This document shows positions 9,342 to 18,327 of a stretch of DNA of 40,487 bases, in pieces. The DNA comes from an uncultured Rhodospirillales bacterium (lineage in GTDB: Bacteria; Pseudomonadota; Alphaproteobacteria; Kiloniellales; Kiloniellaceae), in the NCBI GenBank assembly GCA_913060675.1, contig CAJXUS010000039.1, positions 1 through 40,487 on the forward strand. Direction: 5' to 3'. Numbering within the stretch: position 1 is the stretch's first letter; the number at the start of each line of letters is the position of its first letter. Both the position numbers and the translations under genes were made by a program. The notes below the pieces were generated by a model that saw nothing but the letters and a program-made list of their open reading frames with translations, did no database searches and had not been told where the DNA came from.

Positions 9342-9983
9342 ATGACGCTCGCGATCATTGACTATGGCTCGGGTAATCTCCGCTCTGCTGCTAAAGCATT
9401 CGAGCGTGCAGCAAAAGAATCTGGCCTCAATACCCCCGTGATCGTCACAAGTGACCCCGAAGTGGTGCGCGCTGCTGATCGTATTGTGTTGCCGGGTGTT
9501 GGTGCATTTGCTGATTGCTGGCGTGGTCTGAATGCGACTACAGGTATGATAGAAGTTTTGCGTGAACAAGTAACACAGAACGGAAAACCCTTTATGGGTG
9601 TCTGTGTTGGTATGCAGCTTATGGCAAGCGTTGGTCGGGAATATAAAGACTGCGAAGGCTTGGATTGGATTCCTGGTGAAGTGATCAAGATGGATCCACA
9701 AGACCAGAAATTGAAGATTCCCCATATGGGTTGGAACGAGCTAAAAGTTCTCAAAAAACATCCCGTTCTTGAAGGTCTTGAGGATGGGACACATATTTAC
9801 TTTGTACATAGCTATCACTATGTCCCTGAAAACAAAGAACACGTTCTTGCCGAAGTTAACTATGGCCATGAGATTACGGCTGTTGTGAGCAAGGACAATA
9901 TGATTGGTACCCAGTTCCATCCTGAAAAAAGTCAGGAAGCTGGATTAAAACTATTTGCTAATTTCCTAAAGTGGAAACCATGA
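9342..9983 (+). CDS. hisH: Imidazole glycerol phosphate synthase, glutaminase subunit HisH
   Basis: A 213-residue class-I glutamine amidotransferase that supplies ammonia to HisF. The N terminus [11 protein letters not shown], the nucleophile elbow GVCVGMQLM with catalytic Cys, and the FHPEKSQ motif with catalytic His and Glu are present. It lies 60 nt after hisB, and its TGA overlaps the ATG of the following acetyltransferase gene as ATGA. Confidence 0.97.
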   Translation: MTLAIIDYGSGNLRSAAKAFERAAKESGLNTPVIVTSDPEVVRAADRIVLPGVGAFADCWRGLNATTGMIEVLREQVTQNGKPFMGVCVGMQLMASVGREYKDCEGLDWIPGEVIKMDPQDQKLKIPHMGWNELKVLKKHPVLEGLEDGTHIYFVHSYHYVPENKEHVLAEVNYGHEITAVVSKDNMIGTQFHPEKSQEAGLKLFANFLKWKP

Positions 9984-10534
9984 CCCCTACCCCTACTATG
10001 CCTGATTCCGCGCCCACTGTCGTGGTGACTGAATTGATCGAATTTCGCGGACCTGATCTTTATGATCTGTGTGATGCAACTGAAGCTGCCATTGAAGATG
10101 GGGGTGGTTTTGGGTGGTTGCGTGTTCCAGAGCGAGATATTCTCGAAAATCATTGGCGGGGAACGTTACTGATTCCGGGACGACAAATTTTTGTCGCCCG
10201 ATTGGATGGGACCATTTGTGGATCTGCACAGTTGCACCTTCAGCCTCGAAATAATGAAGCTCAAGCGCATGCGGGGCAGCTTTCATCTTTTTTCCTCGCG
10301 CCTTGGGCCCGTGGTCACGGTTTGGCGTTGAAGATGGTCAAAGCTGTGGAGCAGGCTGCGAAAGAGCGGCATTTGAAAGTTCTAAACCTTGATGTGCGCG
10401 AAACTCAAAAACAGGCTATCCGCGTATATGAACAAATCGGGTTCACCCGCTGGGGTACGCAACATAGTTATGCAAAGGTCAATGATCAGTGGATCGCGGG
10501 TCACTTTTACAGCAAGTTATTGAATAATTCCTAA
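9980..10534 (+). CDS. GNAT family N-acetyltransferase inside the his cluster
   Basis: A 184-residue GNAT-fold protein predicted to transfer an acetyl group from acetyl-CoA to an unknown amine. Acetyl-CoA-binding motif A is visible as [24 protein letters not shown] (R-G-H-G-L-A phosphate loop), followed by [25 protein letters not shown] (motif B). ATG at 9980 overlaps the hisH stop as ATGA, so translation is coupled; a GTG at 9971 is a weaker alternative. hisA follows after 12 nt. It is not a histidine-pathway enzyme, and its position between hisH and hisA is the unusual feature of this operon. Confidence 0.88.
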   Translation: MTPTPTMPDSAPTVVVTELIEFRGPDLYDLCDATEAAIEDGGGFGWLRVPERDILENHWRGTLLIPGRQIFVARLDGTICGSAQLHLQPRNNEAQAHAGQLSSFFLAPWARGHGLALKMVKAVEQAAKERHLKVLNLDVRETQKQAIRVYEQIGFTRWGTQHSYAKVNDQWIAGHFYSKLLNNS

Positions 10535-10546
10535 GGACGATAGGAC

Positions 10547-11272
10547 ATGATTGTATTTCCAGCAATTGATCTTAAGGATGGTGAAGCTGTTCGCCTTCTC
10601 AAGGGAGATATGGCCACAGCGACTGTTTTTAATTCCAATCCAGCGGCTCAAGCCAAAGAGTTTGAAGACGCTGGTTTTGAATTCCTGCACATGGTTGATT
10701 TGAACGGCGCCTTTGAAGGACGCCCGGTCAACCGCAATGCTGTGGAAGAGATTATTAAAACGGTATCTATGCCTACCCAACTCGGCGGCGGAATCCGGGA
10801 CCTCAAGACGATTGAACAATGGTTGGAAACAGGAGTTTCACGGGTTATCCTGGGGACTGTCGCGGTTAAGAATTCAGATCTCGTGATCGAGGCTTGCAAA
10901 GTTTTTCCGGGTAAAATCGTGGTTGGAATTGACGCGCGTGGCGGCATGGTTGCGACCGAGGGCTGGGCCGAAACCAGCGACCTGGAAGCCACAGAACTGG
11001 CCCGTAAGTTTGAAGATGCGGGTGTAAGCGCCATAGTCTATACGGATATTGACCGGGATGGCCTGCTTCAAGGATGTAATGTCGAATCAACGGCTAATCT
11101 GGCGCGTGCCATTTCTATCCCGGTAATTGCCTCTGGTGGTGTTGCTTCAGTAGAAGATATTAAACAGCTCAAAGTCGTTGAAGCAGCCGGAATTGAAGGG
11201 GTGATTTGTGGTCGCTCGATTTACGACGGCCGGATCGATCCAAAAGAAGCACTAACAATAGCCGCTGGATAA
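10547..11272 (+). CDS. hisA: Phosphoribosylformimino-AICAR-phosphate isomerase HisA
   Basis: A 241-residue (beta/alpha)8 barrel enzyme isomerising ProFAR to PRFAR. The two catalytic aspartates are in [13 protein letters not shown] near the N terminus and in VYTDIDRDG; phosphate-binding loops GGGIRD and SGGVAS are present. It starts 12 nt after the GNAT gene, with AGGA a few bases upstream of the ATG, and is 79 nt from hisF. Confidence 0.97.
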   Translation: MIVFPAIDLKDGEAVRLLKGDMATATVFNSNPAAQAKEFEDAGFEFLHMVDLNGAFEGRPVNRNAVEEIIKTVSMPTQLGGGIRDLKTIEQWLETGVSRVILGTVAVKNSDLVIEACKVFPGKIVVGIDARGGMVATEGWAETSDLEATELARKFEDAGVSAIVYTDIDRDGLLQGCNVESTANLARAISIPVIASGGVASVEDIKQLKVVEAAGIEGVICGRSIYDGRIDPKEALTIAAG

Positions 11273-11351
11273 GTTATCGAGCTGCACATTTGCAGCGTTG
11301 CGTTTGGTCATAATATTGGTTTGAGGGTTCTTGAAGCCCCTGGAGAGTAAC

Positions 11352-12113
11352 ATGCTTAAGGCACGCATTATTCCATGTCTTGATGTCAAAGATGGCCGCG
11401 TCGTAAAGGGCGTAAACTTCGTTGGTTTACGAGATGCCGGGGATCCTGTTGAACAAGCACGGCTTTATGACAAGGCGGGTGCGGATGAGCTATGTTTTCT
11501 GGATATTACGGCGAGCCACGAAAAGCGCGATATCATGCTGGATGTGGTCTCCCAGACTGCTGAAGAATGTTTCATGCCACTTACAGTTGGTGGTGGTATT
11601 CGAACTCTTGAAGATATTCGAGCTCTTTTACTTGCTGGTGCCGATAAGGTTTCTATCAACACAACAGCGGTAACCAATCCTGAATTCGTTAAAGAAGCGA
11701 GCGAGAAATTCGGCAGCCAATGTATTGTTGTTGCGATCGATGCAAAGCAGGTATCTCCTGGTAAGTATGAGATATTCACCCATGGCGGCCGCAAGGAAAC
11801 CGGGTTGGATGCTGTCGAGTGGGCTCAAAAAATGGAAAGATACGGCGCTGGGGAGTTGCTATTAACGTCTATGGATCGTGACGGAACCAAGCAAGGCTAT
11901 AACCTTCTTTTGACCAGAGCGATTGCAGATGCTGTTCGAATTCCGATTATTGCGTCTGGGGGGGTCGGTAATCTTGATCACCTTGTTGATGGTGTAAAAG
12001 AAGGTCATGCCGCTGCGGTTTTGGCGGCATCAATTTTTCACTTTGGCACCTATACGATTGCTGAAGCAAAAGATCACATGGCAAAAGCAGGTGTTCCCGT
12101 TCGACCAGTTTAA
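11352..12113 (+). CDS. hisF: Imidazole glycerol phosphate synthase cyclase subunit HisF
   Basis: A 253-residue (beta/alpha)8 barrel that joins PRFAR with ammonia from HisH to give imidazole-glycerol phosphate and AICAR. Catalytic aspartates lie in [17 protein letters not shown] and VVAIDAKQ; phosphate loops GGGIRT and ASGGVGN are clear. The start at 11352 (MLKARIIPC) has GGAGAG just upstream; an in-frame codon at 11331 would add seven non-conserved residues. Confidence 0.97.
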   Translation: MLKARIIPCLDVKDGRVVKGVNFVGLRDAGDPVEQARLYDKAGADELCFLDITASHEKRDIMLDVVSQTAEECFMPLTVGGGIRTLEDIRALLLAGADKVSINTTAVTNPEFVKEASEKFGSQCIVVAIDAKQVSPGKYEIFTHGGRKETGLDAVEWAQKMERYGAGELLLTSMDRDGTKQGYNLLLTRAIADAVRIPIIASGGVGNLDHLVDGVKEGHAAAVLAASIFHFGTYTIAEAKDHMAKAGVPVRPV

Positions 12114-12164
12114 TTGGAAGTAAGCTGGAAGGGTGGAAAGCAAAATGAGAGCGGAACAAAACTA

Positions 12165-12503
12165 ATGAGTACGACAAAAGTGTCTGCAGAGGTATTGGAT
12201 GAGCTTTATGCCGTTATCCTCAGCCGCAAGGGAGATGACCCCTCTAAATCCCATACCGCGAATCTTTTTTCCAAAGGCGTCAGTAAAATTGCCCAAAAGG
12301 TTGGGGAAGAGGCTGTTGAGACCGTAATAGAAGGCGTGAGTGGTTCAAAACAAGAACTCGCAGCTGAATCAGCGGATTTACTTTATCATCTTATGGTGCT
12401 TTGGGCAGAGCGTGGATTGAAACCCGAAGATATTTGGGTTTTGCTTGAAGGACGTAAGGGTGTTTCAGGTATTGCTGAAAAGGCTTCACGTCCAAATGAT
12501 TAG
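12165..12503 (+). CDS. hisE: Phosphoribosyl-ATP pyrophosphohydrolase HisE
   Basis: A 112-residue all-alpha pyrophosphatase for the second step of histidine synthesis. The MazG-like signature is clear: HTANLFSKGVSKIAQKVGEEAVETVIEGV, with KVGEEAVE metal-binding acids, and ADLLYHLMVLW. The ATG at 12165 (MSTTKVSAEV) fits family length; the frame is open back to the hisF stop but that extension is not HisE-like. hisI is not fused or adjacent, as is usual in alphaproteobacteria. Confidence 0.95.
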   Translation: MSTTKVSAEVLDELYAVILSRKGDDPSKSHTANLFSKGVSKIAQKVGEEAVETVIEGVSGSKQELAAESADLLYHLMVLWAERGLKPEDIWVLLEGRKGVSGIAEKASRPND

Positions 12504-12577
12504 CTGAATATGAACTTGACCAAACCCTAGTCTTGCTCATTAATTATAGAGTAATTTTTACGAGGGAATTTTAAGCC

Positions 12578-12934
12578 ATGGCATATGATCAAAACAACAT
12601 TTTTGCAAAGATACTTCGCGGGGAGATTCCCTCTGCCAAGGTTTTTGAAAACGATCATGTCCTTGCGTTTAATGATATTGCAGAAAAAGCTCCCGTTCAT
12701 GTTTTGATTATTCCTAAAGGAGCTTACGAATCTTTTGCAGATTTTTCCCAACATGCTTCTGAAGAAGAAATCGTTTCTCTAAACCGTGCCATTGGAGAGA
12801 TTGCACGCGAAAAAGGGATTGTTGAGACAGGCTACAGAGTTATTTCTAACCACGGTGTACACGCGCGTCAGGAAGTGCCCCATTACCATGTACATTTGCT
12901 TGGTGGAGATGATTTGGGCGGCTGTTTTAACTAA
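12578..12934 (+). CDS. HIT family protein (HinT-type)
   Basis: A 118-residue histidine-triad protein of the Hint group, which hydrolyses purine nucleoside phosphoramidates and related AMP conjugates. The N terminus NIFAKILRGEIPSAKVFENDHVLAFNDI and the catalytic triad PHYHVHLLGG (His-x-His-x-His) are diagnostic. The protein ends shortly after GGDDLGGCFN, near the usual Hint end. It follows hisE by about 75 nt with an ATG at 12578, and co-transcription with the his genes is likely. Confidence 0.94.
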   Translation: MAYDQNNIFAKILRGEIPSAKVFENDHVLAFNDIAEKAPVHVLIIPKGAYESFADFSQHASEEEIVSLNRAIGEIAREKGIVETGYRVISNHGVHARQEVPHYHVHLLGGDDLGGCFN

Positions 12935-12942
12935 TCTGTCTT

Positions 12943-12976
12943 GCCTTGAAAAAATTCGAATAATCAGGGCTTTTTT
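12943..12976 (+). terminator. Weak intrinsic terminator after the HIT gene
   Basis: A 7-bp imperfect stem (GCCTTGA at 12943-12949 with TCAGGGC at 12964-12970, one G-T pair) with a 14-nt A/T loop is followed by six T. It lies 9 nt past the HIT stop, before the convergent kinase gene. Confidence 0.5.
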
Positions 12977-13022
12977 CACCCGATATAAATGTTTCTCGAC
13001 TAAAATATCTCTCAGGTAAAAC

Positions 13023-14579
13023 TTATTTTTTACCTTTGAATACAGCCATTTCGGCGGGAAAATGGAGAATGGCATTTGTGCCTATCCCAGGCTTGCTGAC
13101 GAGTTTTAAGGTCCCGCCATTTATAACAGTAAGTGAACGCGAAAGCGGAAGGCCTAAACCTGTACCTTCATATTTCCTCTCTAGGGTATTATCTATTTGG
13201 GTAAAAGGTCGAAGGGCGATCTCGATTTCAGATTGGCTCATACCAATCCCGTTGTCTTCAATTTCGATAAGAAACCCGTCATCGTCGGTATAGTTTGCGA
13301 TGATGTTGACGACCCCCTTAGATCCAGTGAATTTAATAGCATTTGAAAGAAGGTTCAGAAGGATCTGTTTAATACTGCGTTCATCTATCCTCATGTGAGG
13401 GAAGTTACGAGGTACATTTGTCTGTAAAGAAATTCCGGTACTTAGGGCTTTGGTCTGTATAATTTGGATGGAATGGGCGATAGCTGATCTGAGACACACA
13501 TTCGTTGGGGTGAGATTTAATTCCCCGGCTTCAATCATAGAAAGGTCAAGAATGTCATTGATCACACCTAGAAGGTGGCTTCCGCTTCTATGGATGTCGT
13601 TGACATATTCTTGATATCTCGGGTGGCCTAAGCTACCGAAGAGTTGCTGTTCCATAACTTCAGAGAAGCCTATGATGGCATTTAGGGGAGTTCTGAGTTC
13701 ATGGGTCATCGTTGAAAGAAAGGCCGTTTTAGCCTGACTGGCACGTTCAGCATGATCTTTAGCTATTCGTAAAGCGCGTTCGACTTTTTTGATTTCAGTA
13801 AGCTCTACATCAATACAATACATTTCGTGCTCGCCTTTACAGTTTACGAGCATGACGTGACTTGAATATACTGGGATGGCTTTACCTTCTTTATTACGAA
13901 GAGTCATTTCTCCTGAAGGTAGAGGTTGGTTGAAATCTAACCAGCGTCTGTGGGCCTTGATTATTTGATCACTAAGGTGGTCAGGAATAATTAAATCTTC
14001 CAGCAAGCTACCCATGGCTTCATCAGGGGCGTAACCGTAAAGTTCAGTACTGGCATTATTCCAATAGATAACACGCCTTTGTTGGTCATAACCTTGAACG
14101 GCAATGTTTTCTATCTGATCGAATATTGCTCTGAATCTGGCCTCAGGAACTAAATTGATTTGTTCGGTATGAGTAGATTTGGCAAGGGGTTCAACATAGC
14201 CCTCAAAAGCAATAATAGAGCCATATTTATCTCTTACAGCAACACAGCTTTCATTAACCCATTGTGTCGTACCATCCACCTTGAATATTTGATAGACGAT
14301 ATGGGTTAACCGATCTTCTTTACGGAGCTTGTTATATATATCACGCCTGAGATCCAGGTCTGTGTAAAGCTGACAATTTGAAGATCGAATATATTCAAAA
14401 AAATCTTCGGGAGTTTCTAATCCAAAAAGATTTGCATAGGCTGGGTTTACGGCTGAAAAATAACCATCAAAATCTGTTCTGTACATGCCATAAGGGCAGT
14501 TGTTGACCATGCTTTCACATGAATCTACTTCATCAATATCTGAATTTGATAGCTGTTTAATATCGTTGTATGCGAGCAT
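13023..14579 (-). CDS. Soluble PAS-PAS sensor histidine kinase
   Basis: A 518-residue histidine kinase without membrane segments, so a cytoplasmic sensor. Domains in order: PAS at about 20-135 (CPYGMYRTDFDGYFSAVNPAYANLFG), PAS at about 145-265 (VQGYDQQRRVIYWNNASTELYGY), HisKA at about 285-350 with phosphoacceptor His293 in MTHELRTPLNAIIGFSE, and HATPase from about 395 with N box LLNLLSNAIKF, G1 DNGIGM and G2 GTGLGLPLS. AGGA six nt before the ATG supports the start. No response regulator is adjacent, so it is an orphan. The ligand is not predictable. Confidence 0.93.
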   Translation of the reverse strand: MLAYNDIKQLSNSDIDEVDSCESMVNNCPYGMYRTDFDGYFSAVNPAYANLFGLETPEDFFEYIRSSNCQLYTDLDLRRDIYNKLRKEDRLTHIVYQIFKVDGTTQWVNESCVAVRDKYGSIIAFEGYVEPLAKSTHTEQINLVPEARFRAIFDQIENIAVQGYDQQRRVIYWNNASTELYGYAPDEAMGSLLEDLIIPDHLSDQIIKAHRRWLDFNQPLPSGEMTLRNKEGKAIPVYSSHVMLVNCKGEHEMYCIDVELTEIKKVERALRIAKDHAERASQAKTAFLSTMTHELRTPLNAIIGFSEVMEQQLFGSLGHPRYQEYVNDIHRSGSHLLGVINDILDLSMIEAGELNLTPTNVCLRSAIAHSIQIIQTKALSTGISLQTNVPRNFPHMRIDERSIKQILLNLLSNAIKFTGSKGVVNIIANYTDDDGFLIEIEDNGIGMSQSEIEIALRPFTQIDNTLERKYEGTGLGLPLSRSLTVINGGTLKLVSKPGIGTNAILHFPAEMAVFKGKK

Positions 14580-14962
14580 TGCGAGTCCTATAAATTGAAT
14601 TGGGACAAACGCACAAGTTGTCTATTATTATATGCACACTTAAGTTGTAATTTTTAGTAAATATTTTTTGATTATTAAATTCAACTGGTTGGTGGTGTAA
14701 AATATACCATATTATCATTGAGTTACGCGAATGAATGAAACCATAGGTAGTATTGATTAAATGAGGGAGTCGATTCTTTTTCTCATGAGCAAGAATATCA
14801 AAGCGAAAAATATGACTAATTTTGATAGATCTGGGGTGGGTTATTCCGAATGGCAATAGGAGTGGGAAGGAAAACACTTTTAAAAAAGTGAATGGATGGT
14901 TCCAAAGCTGTTAGAGGGAAGATACACTGCGGTATAAAAATTATGGTTAAGGACATTATCAC
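14580..14962. other. Divergent intergenic region, kinase / ParB-like gene
   Basis: This 383-bp A/T-rich gap separates the minus-strand histidine kinase from the plus-strand ParB-like gene. It holds the kinase ribosome binding site (AGGA, 14586-14589 on the minus strand) and a TATAAT hexamer at 14627-14632 on the minus strand, which could be its -10, though no good -35 is seen. I see no credible gene or hairpin. Confidence 0.5.
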
Positions 14963-15211
14963 TTGCTCAAGGTTCATATTCTACAAATTGAAGATATTTA
15001 CGTACCAACAGATCGTCGGAAAGAGTTAGATCCTCAAAAAGTGGATCTGGCTGCAGAGGAAATGATGGATGAGGCCGAGGAAAGGCCGATTAGTGTGCGC
15101 AAGGGTAAAGATAGATATGTTTTGTTAAGGGGAATTAACCGTTTAGAAGCTCACAAGGCGTTGGGCGAAAAAACAATCCGGGGATATATCATGAATGCTA
15201 TTCAAAGGTGA
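14963..15211 (+). CDS. Small ParB-N-like domain protein
   Basis: An 82-residue protein made almost only of a ParB N-terminal-like (sulfiredoxin fold) domain. Supporting features are DIYVPTDRRKELDPQKVDLAAEEMMDE, then the RPISVRKGKDRYVLLRGINRLEAHKALGEKTIRGYI block that resembles the P-I-x-V...Y-x-L-x-x-G-x-x-R-x-x-A-x-x-x-L-G signature. There is no HTH or dimerisation domain, so it is not a partition ParB. The start is TTG at 14963, with AAGGA (14949-14953) 9 nt upstream. Role unknown. Confidence 0.75.
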   Translation: MLKVHILQIEDIYVPTDRRKELDPQKVDLAAEEMMDEAEERPISVRKGKDRYVLLRGINRLEAHKALGEKTIRGYIMNAIQR

Positions 15212-15242
15212 GGTTCTGTTATGTTGGGGAGTGTTTAGGAAC

Positions 15243-16769
15243 TTATTGTGTTCGTCCCCTACGATAACGCAAGGCCTCTGCAATATGTCTGGTTTTGATA
15301 CTGTCTTGTCCCTCTAGGTCTGCGATGGTGCGCGAAACCTTTAAGACACGATGGTAAGCCCGAGCCGAGAGTTGGAATTTGTCAGCGGCTTTTTGCATTA
15401 AATTTAGCTCATCGTCTCCAAGTGCGGTAATTTCCTCTAATATTTTTCCTTCAGCCTCTGCGTTGGAGTGTGGCCGGATTTCTTTCGGATAGTTGGAAAA
15501 ACGTTTTGTTTGTATATTTCGGGCAGCTTGTACCCGAGCGGCTATTTCTGCACTGCCTTCTTTGGGAGGGGGGAGAGATAGGTCTTTGGCTCTTACTGGT
15601 GGCACGTCTAGATAGAGATCTATACGGTCGTACAAGGGAGCTGATATGCGTGCTTGATACTGCAGGCTACAGCGTTGACCGCGTGCGCAAATTTGTGTGA
15701 CAGGATCAACTTCTCCGCAACGACAGGGGTTCATGGCGGCAACCATTTGAACACGTGCCGGGTAGGTAATATGCGCTTCTGCCCTTGCGATTGAAATTTT
15801 CCCTGTTTCCAGAGGTTGCCTGAGTGTTTCCAATACATTGCGGTTAAATTCGGGAAGTTCGTCTAGAAAAAGAACGCCGCGATGTGCCAGTGAGATTTCG
15901 CCCGGTTTTGCTTTTGATCCGCCTCCAGCAATAGCGGGTGCTGATGCTGAATGATGAGGATCTCTAAAGGGGCGGAGATTTTTCAATTCTCCGTTCTTTA
16001 ATAACCCCGCGAGAGAGTGGATCATACTTACTTCGAGAATTTCTTCTGGTTCAAGACCGGGAAGGATCGATGGCAACCTCGAAGCTAACATGGATTTTCC
16101 AGAGCCCGGAGGACCGTTAAAAAGGAGGTGATGGTTACCCGCTGCAGCTATTTCAAGAACCCTTTTAGCTGTTTCCTGACCTTTCACATCTTTCAGATCC
16201 GGCAGATGAGCGCGGTCGTTTGTATTATTTTTGATTATAGGTTTGGGAGGCGCAAGGATTTGCCTTCCATTGATGTGGTTGACGAGGGCAAGTAAGCTTG
16301 GGGGTGCAATAATATCCAGACCCTTTACCCAGGCTGCTTCTGAACCTTGGCTCGCAGGACAGATGATGCCCCTATCAGCTGCGTGAGCTTGAAGCGCGGT
16401 TGGAAGTACACCATTGACGCCTCTGATGGTGCCATCCAGAGCGAGCTCGCCGAGGGCGACATAATTCATCAGCTCGTTTATGGGCATTATATCCATTGCC
16501 GACAAGATGCCCATGGCAATTGGCAAGTCGAAATGGCTACCCTCTTTCTGTAAATCAGCTGGGGCAAGGTTAACTGTAATTCTTTTGGGTGGCAGGGCTA
16601 GTCCTATAGCCGTTAAGGCAGCCCGTACGCGTTCACGGCTCTCTGCCACGGCTTTATCTGGTAGCCCGACGATATTAAAGGCCGGAAGCCCACTTGAGAG
16701 TTGAACCTGAACTTCAATATCCAGAACTTCAATGCCCTGAAAAGAGACAGTATTGATTTGAACCGTCAT
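15243..16769 (-). CDS. YifB/ComM family Mg-chelatase-like AAA+ ATPase
   Basis: A 508-residue AAA+ protein of the YifB group, which includes ComM, a helicase promoting branch migration during natural transformation. The N-terminal Lon-like fold (FNIVGLPDKAVAESRERVRAAL...NLAPADLQKEGSHFDLPIA) is followed by Walker A NGPPGSGKSML, Walker B GVLFLDELPEF, a zinc-like CRCG...C...C cluster, and the C-terminal Mg-chelatase domain ending EALRYRR. ATG at 16769 has AGGTGG upstream and is preferred to GTG at 16781. It is convergent with the ParB-like gene. Confidence 0.93.
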   Translation of the reverse strand: MTVQINTVSFQGIEVLDIEVQVQLSSGLPAFNIVGLPDKAVAESRERVRAALTAIGLALPPKRITVNLAPADLQKEGSHFDLPIAMGILSAMDIMPINELMNYVALGELALDGTIRGVNGVLPTALQAHAADRGIICPASQGSEAAWVKGLDIIAPPSLLALVNHINGRQILAPPKPIIKNNTNDRAHLPDLKDVKGQETAKRVLEIAAAGNHHLLFNGPPGSGKSMLASRLPSILPGLEPEEILEVSMIHSLAGLLKNGELKNLRPFRDPHHSASAPAIAGGGSKAKPGEISLAHRGVLFLDELPEFNRNVLETLRQPLETGKISIARAEAHITYPARVQMVAAMNPCRCGEVDPVTQICARGQRCSLQYQARISAPLYDRIDLYLDVPPVRAKDLSLPPPKEGSAEIAARVQAARNIQTKRFSNYPKEIRPHSNAEAEGKILEEITALGDDELNLMQKAADKFQLSARAYHRVLKVSRTIADLEGQDSIKTRHIAEALRYRRGRTQ

Positions 16770-16882
16770 ATAAATGGCCACCTAAAGAACAAACAAAGAA
16801 CTTTAGTGTAGCATTTAATGCCACACGCAAAAGGAGAAAATTATATGAAGGTTGGGGTGTCTTATTTGTTCTGGAGAGAATA

Positions 16883-17350
16883 TCAAAGAAATTCGAGGGC
16901 TTCTGCTAAGTCTTCTTCGCTAAATACCCTGATACCATGGGCACGTAGCAAGTCGGTAACCTTCCCCGATCCTTCGATTTTTGTTCCAGAAAAAGAACCA
17001 TCATAGATAAATTTACTGCCACAAGAGGGACTGTTTTCTTTCAGAATAGCGAGCTTTATCCCCTGGGTTTGACATAACTGGAGAGTTTTTTGTGCACCGG
17101 TGATAAAGATACCTGTCATATCTTGACCTCCGCTTGTTACAACCTGTCCCTTTTTTATTTCGGCAGCTGGGCGGGGTATGGGGAGGCCGGCTGCCGTTTC
17201 AGGACACAGAAGTACGATACGACCGTCTTTTTGTAGCTTAGTAAGTAGGTCTAGTTCTTTGTGTGCATAGTTGCCATCGTAACGAACAGGCTTTCCCATA
17301 AGACAAGCACTGACGAGAATTTTAGGTTTTGGGCTTTTATAGTCTGTCAT
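16883..17350 (-). CDS. DUF523 family protein
   Basis: A 155-residue DUF523 (YbbK-like) protein of unknown function. The family hallmarks are present: ILVSACLMGKPVRYDG at the N terminus with a conserved Cys, LLCPETAAGLPIPRPAAEI, and LKENSPSCGSKFIYDGSFSG with a second conserved Cys. The conserved cysteines suggest a metal or redox site, which is inference. It overlaps the upstream GNAT gene by 14 bp and is probably co-transcribed with it. Confidence 0.9.
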   Translation of the reverse strand: MTDYKSPKPKILVSACLMGKPVRYDGNYAHKELDLLTKLQKDGRIVLLCPETAAGLPIPRPAAEIKKGQVVTSGGQDMTGIFITGAQKTLQLCQTQGIKLAILKENSPSCGSKFIYDGSFSGTKIEGSGKVTDLLRAHGIRVFSEEDLAEALEFL

Positions 17351-17813
17351 GGTTTTGGATTTCGGGTTTTAAAAGAAGAAACTTAGACATAAGGTGTCGT
17401 TGATGTAACTCAAAACCAATTTTTTCGTATAACTTCTTGGCTTTTAAGTTGGTTTTTTCCGTCTCAAGAACGATGCGCCTTGCGCCAAGTTTTCTTGATT
17501 CATTTTCCGCAAACTCAATCGCTTTGGTTCCTATTCCTTGATTTCTAAATTCTGGTTTTAGGTAAATTTCATCAATAAAGAATTCTCGACCTCCTGCTTC
17601 GAGTGAAAATCCAAAAGTGATACAGAGGTATCCAACAGATTTTGCGCAATGTTCAATAACCCATAGCCTGGCAAATTCCTCTCCTGATAGTAAGGCATCA
17701 AGGGCCTGTTCTATCCTTGGAAGTCCATAGATATTTCCGTCTTCCCTATAGTAGGCTTTGGCCATAGAAAGGAGCATTTCCCGATCTGTTTCTTCAAGTA
17801 ATCGAAATATCAT
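17337..17813 (-). CDS. GNAT family N-acetyltransferase
   Basis: A 158-residue acetyl-CoA-dependent acetyltransferase. The acetyl-CoA loop is visible in FIDEIYLKPEFRNQGIGTKAIEFAENESRKLG (R-N-Q-G-I-G), followed by RIVLETEKTNLKAKKLYEKIGFELHQRHLMSKFL (motif B). The acceptor is not predictable. The ATG at 17813 has AAGG about 9 nt upstream. It overlaps the DUF523 gene by 14 bp, so the two are translationally coupled. Confidence 0.88.
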   Translation of the reverse strand: MIFRLLEETDREMLLSMAKAYYREDGNIYGLPRIEQALDALLSGEEFARLWVIEHCAKSVGYLCITFGFSLEAGGREFFIDEIYLKPEFRNQGIGTKAIEFAENESRKLGARRIVLETEKTNLKAKKLYEKIGFELHQRHLMSKFLLLKPEIQNHDRL

Positions 17814-17852
17814 CTACAAGAACCTTTCAAATACAAATTCATGCAACTCTAC

Positions 17853-18266
17853 TTAGTATGTCTGATCCTGTTGTTCACTGCTATCTATAGCGTAGTAAGC
17901 GCCCTTGAATTTACAAAAAATATGTCGGTCGAGATCAAGGTTTATCGGTTCATGCAAAGATCCAGCTGCAATGGCGTAGTAATTGGCCTGCTCTCCATTA
18001 ATGGTTTGTTGCCAAAAAAGAGAAGAACCGCATTTATTACAGAACCCGCGCCGGGCGTGATCGGAAGAAATATACCAACTCAGGGATTCGACGTTACTGG
18101 TAATGGAGAGTTTATCTATGGGGCAAGCCGTTGAGGCCCAAATATGACCTGACCAAACCCGGCATTGCTTACAATGACAGGCGACAATATTTTTTAACTT
18201 GGATTTGATCTTATAAGTTACCCTGCCGCAAAGGCACCCGCCAGTATGTGAGCCGCAATCATCCAT
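17853..18266 (-). CDS. GFA family zinc-binding protein
   Basis: A 137-residue protein of the GFA family (named from glutathione-dependent formaldehyde-activating enzyme); most members are uncharacterised. Zinc ligands are clear: GGCLCGRVTY, CHCKQCRVWSG and GFCNKCGSSLFW. The C terminus (INLDLDRHIFCKFKGAYYAID) follows the usual family ending. The ATG at 18266 gives the standard start just before GGCLCG; an earlier ATG at 18305 would add 13 residues. It is upstream of the GNAT-DUF523 pair by about 40 nt. Confidence 0.88.
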   Translation of the reverse strand: MDDCGSHTGGCLCGRVTYKIKSKLKNIVACHCKQCRVWSGHIWASTACPIDKLSITSNVESLSWYISSDHARRGFCNKCGSSLFWQQTINGEQANYYAIAAGSLHEPINLDLDRHIFCKFKGAYYAIDSSEQQDQTY

Positions 18267-18327
18267 CTTATGCCCTTTTTTTGGAACAAATATGGAACAT
18301 GTCATGTGGAAAAAGGGGAAGCAAGTA

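Noticed and set aside
14557..14877. Minus-strand open frame upstream of the histidine kinase.
   Set aside because: It has no recognisable domain, lies in A/T-rich promoter DNA and overlaps the kinase start.
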